NCBI RefSeq assembly: GCF_025376885.1
Contig: NZ_JAHUBR010000001.1
Coordinates: 186,001 to 250,000 of the forward strand
DNA length: 64,000 nucleotides
Direction of reading: 5' to 3'
Source of the DNA: Pseudoruegeria sp. SHC-113
GTDB lineage: Bacteria > Pseudomonadota > Alphaproteobacteria > Rhodobacterales > Rhodobacteraceae
Shown here: one piece after another, positions 1 through 9,891 of the stretch
Layout: each line of letters starts with the position of its first letter
How positions within the stretch are numbered: the stretch's first letter is position 1
Translations under genes and position numbers: made by a program
Notes under the pieces: generated by a model
What the model was told of the DNA's origin: nothing
Databases searched by the model: none
What the model saw: only the letters and a program-made list of their open reading frames with translations

Positions 1-1
1 G

Positions 2-634
2 AGGAAAGCGCGAAAGCCCTCGGGCGCAGAGCTTCTCAAGGCCGTCAATCTCTTGCGGGCGCGCATGGTTGGGCGCGATGCGGAGGCTGTTAGGGTCATC
101 ATGGTCACGTCGACAGCGCAGGGTGAGGGCAAGACGGCGCTGAGCCTGCTTCTTGCGGAGGTGTTCGAAGCCAGCGGCTACAAAACTCTGCTGATCAATG
201 CGGACCCGGCCAAAGGCGGCCTGTCCAATTTCAACGGTACCGACGTGATGCGACGATCGTTGTTTGGATTCCTGGACTACTCCAAGGAAGTCAGAGACTC
301 TGCGTCGGAGGATCCGGGCGCTGAAACGGCGATGATGAAGCTGCAAAGGGAAATGAAGCGTTCGGATGCGATCATCGTTGACGGTCCCGTTGCACTATCC
401 TCGCCGGAGTTCATCGACTTTGGCCTGCTGGCAGATCATGTGATCGTGGTTGGTGAATGGAACAGGACGGAAGCGGCAGAGCTTTCGCAGAGCGTTGAAA
501 TGCTCAAGGCGGAAGGTCTGAATGTGTGCGCTGTGGCCATCAACAAGGTGCCTCGCAAATCCATGGCGCCGCTTTCCTCGCCCGCGCCAGCGAAACGACG
601 GCCCCTGTCCCTGCCGCCACCCTCTGCGACGTAG
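2..634 (+). CDS. Polysaccharide tyrosine-autokinase (BY-kinase) domain, 5' truncated
   Basis: The frame is open from the first bases of the window, so this is the C-terminal part of a longer gene. A TTG at 53 and an ATG at 65 lie inside the domain and are unlikely starts. It shows the BY-kinase/CpsD P-loop core: Walker A (STAQGEGKTA), a Walker A' region reading LLINADPA, and Walker B (AIIVDGPV). In ExoP/Wzc proteins this cytoplasmic domain follows a membrane-anchored chain-length domain and autophosphorylates to control export of exopolysaccharide. Two oddities are visible. The first Asp of Walker A' is Asn, and the tail is Pro/Ser/Arg-rich with no tyrosine cluster, so autophosphorylation may be reduced or absent. 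It lies upstream of a polymerase and a priming transferase, which supports an exopolysaccharide role. Confidence 0.8.
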   Translation, partial: RKARKPSGAELLKAVNLLRARMVGRDAEAVRVIMVTSTAQGEGKTALSLLLAEVFEASGYKTLLINADPAKGGLSNFNGTDVMRRSLFGFLDYSKEVRDSASEDPGAETAMMKLQREMKRSDAIIVDGPVALSSPEFIDFGLLADHVIVVGEWNRTEAAELSQSVEMLKAEGLNVCAVAINKVPRKSMAPLSSPAPAKRRPLSLPPPSAT

Positions 635-1932
635 CCCGTGCAGTAGAGCGAACCGGTTTCCTGCTGCAAGCTGCCACATATCTGCTGATACCTGTCAGCC
701 TTGCCCTTCTCGCCCCAAGGCTGCGCGCCTTCGGAGACGACAGGCTTTCCAAACTTGTGATCCTGATGATCTGGGGGCGGTTCGCGCTGTCATCGATGGG
801 GGAAATCGCCGTTCGGACGAGTATTGCGGGCTTCTCGGTGATTGCGCTGGGCACCATTGCCATTACCGCCATCGGCCTGCTTGCCATGCCGCTTCGCCTG
901 TTCGGGCGCCCGGCGATAAAGCCGTTTTACCTTATCGCTGCCTTTGGAGCCCTCAGCGGTTTGTTGAATGGGGCATATGTTGCGCTTGTGATTTTTCTGG
1001 TGACATGGTGCTACTTCGTGGCATGTGCCCTGCTCCTTGTACGGGCGTTTGAGCAGCACGGCAGCAAGGTCGTGCTACGCTGTCTTCTCTGGGCTTTCCT
1101 GCTTCCGCTGGGAAGCCAGGCGTTGTCCGTGGCTTTGGGCGCGCCCAAAGTGGGCCCTGACGGATCGCTGAGTTACATCGGCACCTACGGCCACGAGTCT
1201 GTCTTTACCTTGGTCACTATGGCGGCAACGCTAGGGGTTGTCCTTAACCCCTGGCGAAGGCCGCGCACAGGCTTCTTTGGTCTTGGGATCATGATCGCGA
1301 GCCTGCTTCTGGCCAACTATCGGACGATGATTATCGCCGCCGCGCCCCTGTTCATTGCTCCGATTGTTCAGGTCATCAAGCCGGGAAGGCATGCTCTGGG
1401 GCGCGTCGCTGTCCTCGTGGTTGTTCTGATCGTCGTGATACCGGAGATCGCGCCTCGCCTGATTGGTGACAGGTTCGATGAAATCGGAACTCTTTCCAGC
1501 GGCGAGACGGACTTGCTCAAACCGCCGGAGGACTTCACAGCCCGCGAAAAGGACGTTCTCTCGGCGCGCGCCTATATCTGGTCTTCCTATTTTTATGGTT
1601 CGGCGCGGACCGAACCGGTTCAGCGTCTGATCGGCCACGGGCCGGACTCGCGTGCGCCCGAATTGACTGTCCATGCCCATAATGAATTCCTGCGGATCCT
1701 GTTCGAGTTTGGCCTGCTGGGACTTCTCTTGTGGCTCGCTGTTTTCGCCCTCCAGATCGTCAAGGTTCTGGATGTGGACCCTCCGCACCTGCGCCTCGCC
1801 TTGCTGGCCGGCTACGCCTCGCTTTTCCTCGGCGCAATGGGAACGGCGTATTTCAACCGCCCGGAAGGCATGATCTTCCTCGCAATCCTCTGTGCCTCAA
1901 CATGGTATTACTCCAGCCCGCGTCGGGCTTAG
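526..1932 (+). CDS. O-antigen ligase / Wzy-like polysaccharide polymerase, multi-spanning membrane protein
   Basis: This is a very hydrophobic protein with roughly 10-12 predicted membrane segments. A larger soluble loop near residues 300-390 contains HAHNEFLRILFEFGLLG, the pattern seen in the Wzy_C/WaaL region (His-Asn-Glu followed by a Gly-Leu-Leu-Gly helix). Family members polymerise or ligate lipid-linked repeat units on the periplasmic face. The start is uncertain. The GTG at 526 would overlap the upstream kinase frame by 109 bp, and the first ~40 residues are not membrane-like, so real translation may begin further in. Alternatively the two frames mark an indel. It probably acts with the neighbouring kinase-domain protein and priming transferase in exopolysaccharide assembly. 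Confidence 0.75.
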   Translation: MRCGHQQGASQIHGAAFLARASETTAPVPAATLCDVARAVERTGFLLQAATYLLIPVSLALLAPRLRAFGDDRLSKLVILMIWGRFALSSMGEIAVRTSIAGFSVIALGTIAITAIGLLAMPLRLFGRPAIKPFYLIAAFGALSGLLNGAYVALVIFLVTWCYFVACALLLVRAFEQHGSKVVLRCLLWAFLLPLGSQALSVALGAPKVGPDGSLSYIGTYGHESVFTLVTMAATLGVVLNPWRRPRTGFFGLGIMIASLLLANYRTMIIAAAPLFIAPIVQVIKPGRHALGRVAVLVVVLIVVIPEIAPRLIGDRFDEIGTLSSGETDLLKPPEDFTAREKDVLSARAYIWSSYFYGSARTEPVQRLIGHGPDSRAPELTVHAHNEFLRILFEFGLLGLLLWLAVFALQIVKVLDVDPPHLRLALLAGYASLFLGAMGTAYFNRPEGMIFLAILCASTWYYSSPRRA

Positions 1933-2361
1933 GTCCCAACAAACCGGCGTTCACGCTCATGATTCGCTGCGATGGGCGGACACGCTTTGGACACAATCCT
2001 GCCACTTTTGAGGGTGTCGTCGCCTAATATGCAAGCAGCGCCGGCTTGGCGTGCTGAGCGCAATTCGGCTTGATTGAACGTGATTTTCGCAACGAATTAT
2101 CAGAACAAACCGGACTGTTTCCCCTGTGGATGCAATGCGCACGCCCGCGGGGGCTCAGGTGCGGAGATCCGTCTGATACACATCAGAAAATTTGAATAAT
2201 GTTTGGTGCAATGTCGTTCATCTGGTAAGAATTGTGACATATTTGTGGCGAAGTGATGACGTTGCTGCGAAGGGCTGAACGAAGTTGGGCGTTCGGTTCT
2301 GTCATCCTTCAAAACCTTTGAGCTGCATACCACTCAGTTCTGCTGGAGGGGGCACGGACTA
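1933..2361. other. 429-bp intergenic region, probable promoter region of the sugar transferase
   Basis: No convincing gene is present on either strand; the short open frames lack ribosome sites and recognisable content. The last 200 bases are less GC-rich than the surroundings. A short dyad CTGAT-ACAC-ATCAG at 2173-2186 could be an operator, but it is too short to call. I see no strong terminator after the polymerase gene. Confidence 0.4.
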
Positions 2362-3042
2362 ATGAGTTTCCAGGATTGGAACGAAGAACAATTGCGCGGC
2401 GGCGCAGGACTAGACATTGTCGTCGCTTGGGACTTTGAGCAATACAATCGCTTTGGCAAGCGGATCCTTGACCTATGCGTTGTGCTGCTAGTGACGCCCT
2501 TCATCGTGCCGGTCATTCTTGTTTCGGCATGTCTGATCGGGCTCGACGGCTCCAATCCGTTCTACGTTCAGGAAAGGGTTGGACGAGGCAACCGCATCTT
2601 CAGAATGTGGAAACTTCGGACCATGGTGCCTGATGCGAAACGGAGGCTTGAGGAGGTTCTTGAGCGGGATCCCGACGCCAGGACCGAATGGGACTCCACC
2701 CAAAAGCTCAAGTGCGACCCTCGAACGACATCTCTCGGCCGGTTCATCCGTAGGTTCTCGATCGACGAGTTGCCCCAGATCTGGAATGTTGTTCTGGGTG
2801 ATATGAGCGTGGTTGGACCGCGGCCGATGATGCCAGAACAGCGCTCCTTGTATCCCGGAAAAGCATACTTCAGCCTGCGTCCGGGCATGACGGGCCTTTG
2901 GCAGGTGTCAGATCGCAACAAAACCACTTTCGCAGCGCGCTCGGATTACGATCTTGCATATGCAAACGATCTTTCCATTACGCAGGATCTTCTGATCATT
3001 CTGCGGACCGCAAGGGTCGTCTTGAAAGGGACGGGCTACTAA
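2362..3042 (+). CDS. Undecaprenyl-phosphate sugar-1-phosphate transferase (ExoY/WcaJ-type)
   Basis: A 226-residue bacterial sugar transferase (PF02397 type). After a ~30-residue head there is one hydrophobic membrane segment (about 36-60), followed by the conserved cytoplasmic catalytic core. Visible motifs are YVQERVGRGNRIFRMWKLRTM, DELPQIWNVVLGDMSVVGPRP and LRPGMTGLWQVS. Family members transfer hexose-1-phosphate from a UDP-sugar to undecaprenyl phosphate, the first step of exopolysaccharide repeat assembly. The short, single-domain form matches ExoY rather than the longer WbaP/WcaJ proteins. It sits in the same direction as, and 429 bp after, the polymerase gene, and is probably transcribed from its own promoter. 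The exact sugar cannot be read from sequence. Confidence 0.9.
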   Translation: MSFQDWNEEQLRGGAGLDIVVAWDFEQYNRFGKRILDLCVVLLVTPFIVPVILVSACLIGLDGSNPFYVQERVGRGNRIFRMWKLRTMVPDAKRRLEEVLERDPDARTEWDSTQKLKCDPRTTSLGRFIRRFSIDELPQIWNVVLGDMSVVGPRPMMPEQRSLYPGKAYFSLRPGMTGLWQVSDRNKTTFAARSDYDLAYANDLSITQDLLIILRTARVVLKGTGY

Positions 3043-3241
3043 CGTCCATTTTCTTCTTGACGGTAAAGCGCCCGCGACGGGCAAGCATGTGCGCGGCGCG
3101 TTTGAGTGCACTCACTGAAACTCCCGCCTTCACGAAGTTGTTCTCTATTACAGCATGGAGCGCGTAGATCGGTGCTTTGCCCCACGGTGTTTGGAAGCGA
3201 AGCGCGTCCAGTGGGGGGCACGCCTTCGAGTCCATTAGCAC
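2996..3241 (-). pseudogene. Possible remnant of an unidentified gene
   Basis: The minus strand carries an open frame whose middle part (GVSVSALKRAAHMLARRGRF) looks protein-like and unlike a random GC-rich shadow. It runs antisense into the last ~45 bases of the sugar transferase and has no clear ribosome site. I do not recognise a family. It could be a decayed fragment left by a rearrangement between the exopolysaccharide locus and the next genes, or simply noise. Treat it as tentative. Confidence 0.2.
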
Positions 3242-3324
3242 GCTTTGTAGATCAGGTTTGGTGCACTACACTGGCGAGGTAACTCTTTAGGTTGTTAAAT
3301 TTTTTCGTAGAAGAAGGATCCGCC

Positions 3325-3627
3325 ATGACCACCTTTCGATTGATCCCCCTCGCTTTTATGCCCGCCATCGCAGCGCTGTCCGCCTGTGTGGAAGAGTCTT
3401 CCAATGCGAGCGCCGGCGTTCCGACAGCCGCCGAGCAAGTCTGCCTGCGCGATGTGACCGCCACGACGAACAATCCGGATGTCGTGCTTCTGGGCTCTGA
3501 ATTCTCTGAGGCAGGTACGTTGGTGCGAGTGGGTGTCGGCCCGGATCGCGCGCCGTGGCAGTGCATCGCCTATTCCGATGGCACGACGGCCGGGATCGAG
3601 TTCCTCGGCAATGAGGGCACGCTCTAA
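3325..3627 (+). CDS. Small putative lipoprotein, unknown function
   Basis: A 100-residue protein. The ATG at 3325 follows a GAAGGA ribosome site about 6 bases upstream, which decides the start over an in-frame ATG at 3292. The N-terminus is a signal peptide ending in LSAC, a plausible lipobox with Cys at about residue 20, so a membrane-anchored periplasmic lipoprotein is likely. The mature part has two further cysteines (QVCLRD and WQCIAY) that could form a disulfide around a small beta-rich domain ending in a Gly-Asn-Glu-Gly-Thr-Leu tail. I do not recognise a named family. The next small membrane gene starts 23 bases downstream. Confidence 0.6.
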   Translation: MTTFRLIPLAFMPAIAALSACVEESSNASAGVPTAAEQVCLRDVTATTNNPDVVLLGSEFSEAGTLVRVGVGPDRAPWQCIAYSDGTTAGIEFLGNEGTL

Positions 3628-3650
3628 GCTGCGGCGCGGGGTGTGACCTG

Positions 3651-3905
3651 ATGTGCCGGATGGTGACACTGGCGTTTGGGCTGTTCTACGTGGCAGCGCT
3701 GTTCGTCTTTCTCGTCGGAACATTCGGCTGGTTCGGGCAGGCGCAGGATCCCTTGTCTGGCGTGTACCTGCTGCCACTCGGCCTGCCGTGGGTGGCTCTG
3801 GGCAACATGGTGCCGGAGGGCGGGAAGGCCTTCTTTGCGGCGGCCGCGCCAGCTATAAACCTTTCCCTCCTGATCTTGCTCTGCCGCGTCCTGAAGCGCA
3901 GGTAG
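3651..3905 (+). CDS. Small two-helix membrane protein, unknown function
   Basis: An 84-residue protein with two hydrophobic segments (about 5-27 and 62-80). They are separated by a loop carrying GVYLLPLGLPWVALGN, followed by a short basic tail (KRR). I do not know its function. Its position 23 bp after the putative lipoprotein suggests the two are co-transcribed. No strong ribosome site is visible immediately upstream, so the exact start is uncertain. Confidence 0.5.
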   Translation: MCRMVTLAFGLFYVAALFVFLVGTFGWFGQAQDPLSGVYLLPLGLPWVALGNMVPEGGKAFFAAAAPAINLSLLILLCRVLKRR

Positions 3906-3923
3906 GTCTCGTTTCACAGGATC

Positions 3924-4145
3924 TTAGAGGTGAGATGGATAGTGCAGCATCAAGGTCTGCACATCATATTCGCTCGAAAAGGCATCGGGGTTTTCAAGCA
4001 GTGTCTCCTGAACAAAGCGGTGGCGCTCCCGGTCTTCGATTGGGGGAGTGGGATCCGAAATCCTCGCCCAGCACGTGGCAGCATGGCGCAGCACAGCGGT
4101 GATGTGGCGGGTGGGGCTTAGGGGAAGAATATCGGTTTGTGCCAT
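3924..4145 (-). CDS. Small hypothetical protein (73 aa)
   Basis: The minus-strand ATG at 4145 is preceded by a strong GAAGAAGG ribosome site 9 bases upstream, which supports real translation. The protein is soluble and acidic at its C-terminus, contains NPDAFSSEYDVQTLMLHYP, and shows no known catalytic motif. It is divergent from the LysR gene that starts at 4245; the 99-bp gap may hold both promoters, and such divergence often reflects regulation by the LysR protein. The function is unknown. Confidence 0.5.
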   Translation of the reverse strand: MAQTDILPLSPTRHITAVLRHAATCWARISDPTPPIEDRERHRFVQETLLENPDAFSSEYDVQTLMLHYPSHL

Positions 4146-4244
4146 GGTCGTGAACCTTCTTCGGATCGGTGATCAGGTGCCGACAGGTTACCCGGCGCAT
4201 GGGTTTCTGTGGTATCCATGGCCATGTTGTGCGGTTCTACATAA

Positions 4245-5141
4245 ATGAAGAGCGTTTTTCGAAACTGGTCCGACATTCCGATCTTCCTCTCGGTCATGCG
4301 GCTTGGCTCGACCTTGGCGGCGGCCCGCGCGTTGGGCATGGCGCAGCCAACTGTTGCGCGGCGCATTGAAGCGCTGGAGCAATCCCTCGGCCTGACGCTT
4401 TTTGACCGTGACACGCGCGGAAGCCATCCCACCGCCGCCGCCAAGGCGCTACTGCCAGCAGCCGAGGCGATCGAGGCTCAGGCTCAGGCTTTCGCGCGCC
4501 TTGCCGCCGACCAGAACCTGGCACAGCCGATCCGGATCACAGGGTTTTCTGCAAATCTGCAGGACAGCACGAGCGAGATCTTTAGTGGGTTTTCACAGCG
4601 GCACCCGGACATCGCGTTCGAGTTCCTGCCAGCTGTCCGGGTGCTGGACCTTGCGGCCGGAGAAGCGGATATCGCGCTCAGGATCTGCTGGACACCACCG
4701 GACGACGCGCTGATCTGCCGTCATATCAGCGATGCAAAATTCACCCTCTTTGGCAGCCCCGATTATGCTGCGAAACACGGCCTGCCAAAGAGACCTGAAG
4801 AGTTGAAGGATCACATCGTTTTCGGTTTCCACAGGGATGATATCCGCCCGGTCACGCATGACTGGCTGGCCAGCTACATGCCGGAAGGGAGGCTTTCGCG
4901 CCGGTTTAGCGAAATCACGGTCTTGGATGCGGCAGTTCGGGCTGGCCAAGGGTTGGGGATCATCAACCTGCGCCTTGCGGAAAAGGACGAGCGCGCCGGC
5001 CGCTTGATCCGATGCTTTGAGCCACCGGAAGCGCTTTGTGCACCTCATCTCGTCCTGATTGCGCCGCAGGCCTATCGCCGCCCCGAAGTGCGCAGCTTTT
5101 TGCGGTATTTCATTCCGCGCTACGCTGCCTTGTTCAAATAA
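4245..5141 (+). CDS. LysR-family transcriptional regulator
   Basis: A 298-residue LysR-type protein, the usual family length. The N-terminal winged helix-turn-helix spans about residues 8-66 (SVMRLGSTLAAARALGMAQP then RRIEALEQSLGLTLFDR). A linker helix and the periplasmic-binding-like effector domain follow. The start has no obvious Shine-Dalgarno, but its position relative to the helix-turn-helix is normal. Effector and targets cannot be read from sequence. The divergent small gene at 3924-4145 is the natural candidate target. A hairpin terminator lies immediately downstream. Confidence 0.9.
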   Translation: MKSVFRNWSDIPIFLSVMRLGSTLAAARALGMAQPTVARRIEALEQSLGLTLFDRDTRGSHPTAAAKALLPAAEAIEAQAQAFARLAADQNLAQPIRITGFSANLQDSTSEIFSGFSQRHPDIAFEFLPAVRVLDLAAGEADIALRICWTPPDDALICRHISDAKFTLFGSPDYAAKHGLPKRPEELKDHIVFGFHRDDIRPVTHDWLASYMPEGRLSRRFSEITVLDAAVRAGQGLGIINLRLAEKDERAGRLIRCFEPPEALCAPHLVLIAPQAYRRPEVRSFLRYFIPRYAALFK

Positions 5142-5142
5142 A

Positions 5143-5170
5143 GAAGCCCGGCGCAAACCGGGCTTCCTTT
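5143..5170. terminator. Bidirectional rho-independent terminator between LysR gene and katG
   Basis: A perfect 9-bp stem, GAAGCCCGG / CCGGGCTTC, with a 6-base loop. It is followed by CTTT on the plus strand and by TTTATTT when read on the minus strand. It is placed to end both the converging LysR gene and katG. Confidence 0.85.
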
Positions 5171-5201
5171 GAGTGTATATGTCTTGTGTCGGCCAGAAGG
5201 C

Positions 5202-7500
<2,299 letters not shown>

Positions 7501-7521
7501 TCGCGCCGATTAGATGAGCTT

Positions 7522-8430
7522 ATGATCAATCTCACCATGAAACACCTGCGCTATTTCGAGGCGCTCTCCCGCCATGGCCACTTCGGGCGCGCCGCGGAAT
7601 CTTGCGCAATCACCCAGCCCGCGCTTTCGGTGCAGATGAAAGAGCTTGAGGCCCTGCTCGGTGCGCCACTGATCGAGCGCAATGCGCGGCAGATCCGGCT
7701 CACGAGCCTAGGCGAGGAGTTGGCGGTGCGGGCGCGCAAGATCCTTGGCGACGTGGAGGAAATCGCCGATCTCGCGCGCACTGTTCATGCGCCGCTGGCT
7801 GGCCGTTTGCGGCTTGGCGTGATCCCCACGATCGCGCCCTACCTGCTGCCCCGGCTGATCACCGGGCTGACCCAAGCCTATCCGAACCTCGATCTTCAAC
7901 CGCGCGAATCCGTCACCCGCACGCTGCTGGCCGATCTTGCCGACGGGCGGCTGGACCTAGCCATCGTCGCCCTTCCCGTGAGCGAACCTGCCCTGCATGA
8001 AGAGCCGCTGTTTGACGAGGAGTTCGTGCTCGTTCGCCCGGGAAGCGACGCCGGGAAGCCCGTGCCGCGCCCCGAGCATTTGCGCGAAATGCGGCTTCTT
8101 CTGCTGGAAGAGGGTCACTGTTTCCGCGATCAGGCGCTCACCTTCTGCGATATTCCCGACACGCCTGCCCGTGCCCTGATGCAGGGCAGCTCGCTCGCCA
8201 CGCTGGTGCAAATGGTTGGGGCCGGGATCGGCGTGACGCTGATCCCCGAGATGGCCGTGGCGGTGGAGGCTGGCAATGCGCCAGTGGATGTCGTCCGCTT
8301 GCCTGCGCCCCAGCCCAAGCGTACCATCGGCATGGTCTGGCGGCGCTCCTCGCCGCTGGCCGAGAGCTTCGGGCTGATCGCGGATCAGCTGCGCGAACAG
8401 GCACAAGCGCTGGCTTGGCGCGGCAGTTAG
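7522..8430 (+). CDS. oxyR: Hydrogen-peroxide-sensing regulator OxyR
   Basis: A 302-residue LysR-family protein. The helix-turn-helix covers about residues 7-65. The decisive feature is EGHCFRDQALTFC, which places cysteines at residues 200 and 209. This matches the spacing and context of the redox pair (Cys199/Cys208) of E. coli OxyR, which forms a disulfide on peroxide oxidation. Divergence from katG supports the assignment. The start could also be the ATG five codons in (MKHLRYFEALSRHGHFGRA), which fits the family N-terminus; no strong ribosome site separates the two. It acts as a cytoplasmic tetrameric activator, and autoregulation is likely. Confidence 0.95.
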   Translation: MINLTMKHLRYFEALSRHGHFGRAAESCAITQPALSVQMKELEALLGAPLIERNARQIRLTSLGEELAVRARKILGDVEEIADLARTVHAPLAGRLRLGVIPTIAPYLLPRLITGLTQAYPNLDLQPRESVTRTLLADLADGRLDLAIVALPVSEPALHEEPLFDEEFVLVRPGSDAGKPVPRPEHLREMRLLLLEEGHCFRDQALTFCDIPDTPARALMQGSSLATLVQMVGAGIGVTLIPEMAVAVEAGNAPVDVVRLPAPQPKRTIGMVWRRSSPLAESFGLIADQLREQAQALAWRGS

Positions 8431-8534
8431 GGCACAACGCTGCGGGCAAGGGCGGGGTGCCATTGACGCCGCGCCTGCCTGCGGGGATGCTTTGGCCCAT
8501 TGAAACGCTTCTTTTCCAGCCGCAGGGGGCATCG

Positions 8535-9830
8535 GTGCAGCCGGGCACAACAGATCATTTCTTGCTCGCCACCATCGGCTCTGCCGGGGATGTCTTTCCG
8601 TTCATGGAGCTGGGCCGGGCGCTGCAGGCGCGGGGCCATCGCGTCACCCTGATGACAACGCCGCTTCTCGCCGAAATGGTCGCCGAACATGGCCTCACCT
8701 TCGCACCTTTCGGCGATCTGGAGCAGCTGCGCGGCGCGGCGAAGGATCCCAAGATCCACGGCGAGGCCAGCGGTCCTGCCGCCTTCTGGGATCGCATGAT
8801 AGCGCCCAATCTTCTGGCGTTGCGTCGGTGGGTGGAAGCCCTGCCGGAAGGCGAAACGCCCGTGATCGTCAGCCACACGCTGCTCGTTCCGGCCGCCGCG
8901 CTGGCGCGCACCGCCGGTCGGCCCGTGCGGATCGTGAACCCGATCCTTCAGCCCGGCTTCATCCGCTCCGCCCTGACCCGCCAGACCTTCGGCGTACCCC
9001 GGCTTGGCCCCGTCACCTTCGGGCGCTGGATGCTGCCCGTGGTACGGCGCTGGCTGACGCAGAAGGGCGAGGACAGGATCATCAACGGCCCGATACTCCC
9101 CACGCTCAACGCGACGCGGCATGAAGCCGGGCTGCCGCCTGTCGCTTCCTTCTTCGGGCATATCCAAGAGGCGGCGGATCTTTACATGCCGCTCTTTCCC
9201 GAGTGGTACGCCGCCCCGCAAGCCGATTGGCCCGCGCCGCGCGTGCAGGGAGATTTCATCTTCTACAAGGCGCTGCAGAGCCAACAGGTCAGCCCGGAAC
9301 TGGCCACCTTTCTGGACAGCGGCCCGCCGCCCGTCGTTTTTACAGCAGGCACCGGGAATTTTCAGGCAGAAAGGCTCTATTCTGCCGCAATCCCGGCCCT
9401 GCAGCGCCTTGGCCAACGTGCCGTCTTCCTGACCCACGTGCGCCATCAGCTGCCCGATCCCCTGCCCGAGGGCATGCTCTGGCAGCCCTATGCACCCTTT
9501 GACCAGATCCTGCCGCGCGCCGCCGCCCTTGTGCAGCACGGCGGTATCGGCACCACCGCCGAGGCCCTGCGCGCCGGTGTGCCGCAACTCGCCACGCCCT
9601 TCGGCTACGACCAATATGACAACGCCCGCCACATCCGTGAGCTGGGAGCCGGGCGCTCTGTGCCGTTCCAGCACTTGACCGAGGCGAAATTCGAAGCCGC
9701 GCTGGCCGATCTGCTGAAGCCTGCCGCGCTCAAGGCCGCCAAAGCCACCGCCGCGCGGTTCAAAGCCGGGCCGGATGCTGCAGAGATCGCCGACCGGCTG
9801 CTGAGCGCCCTTGCCCAGATGCCCGCTTGA
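8535..9830 (+). CDS. GT1-family glycosyltransferase (MGT/UDP-glycosyltransferase-like)
   Basis: The N-terminal domain begins with LLATIGSAGDVFPFMELGRALQARGH, the Gly-Asp-x-x-P loop of GT-B fold GT1 enzymes. The C-terminal nucleotide-sugar domain carries VQHGGIGTTAEALRAGVPQLATPFGYDQYDNA, the conserved HGG-x-GT and D-Q signature. I prefer the GTG at 8535 because AGGGGG lies 5 bases upstream. An ATG at 8487 and a start overlapping oxyR are possible alternatives. Family members transfer a sugar to small lipophilic acceptors, sterols or lipids. The acceptor here is unknown. It follows oxyR in the same direction but there is no evidence of a functional link. Confidence 0.85.
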   Translation: MQPGTTDHFLLATIGSAGDVFPFMELGRALQARGHRVTLMTTPLLAEMVAEHGLTFAPFGDLEQLRGAAKDPKIHGEASGPAAFWDRMIAPNLLALRRWVEALPEGETPVIVSHTLLVPAAALARTAGRPVRIVNPILQPGFIRSALTRQTFGVPRLGPVTFGRWMLPVVRRWLTQKGEDRIINGPILPTLNATRHEAGLPPVASFFGHIQEAADLYMPLFPEWYAAPQADWPAPRVQGDFIFYKALQSQQVSPELATFLDSGPPPVVFTAGTGNFQAERLYSAAIPALQRLGQRAVFLTHVRHQLPDPLPEGMLWQPYAPFDQILPRAAALVQHGGIGTTAEALRAGVPQLATPFGYDQYDNARHIRELGAGRSVPFQHLTEAKFEAALADLLKPAALKAAKATAARFKAGPDAAEIADRLLSALAQMPA

Positions 9831-9891
9831 CGCGGCGCCGGCTGACGGCCAGAGGCTGGTGCAAGGCGTTCACCTGCTGTAGCAGGGCGCC

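Noticed and set aside
2173-2186. CTGAT-ACAC-ATCAG dyad as an operator
   Set aside because: Too short to separate from chance, and no regulator gene lies nearby; left only as a note in the intergenic entry.
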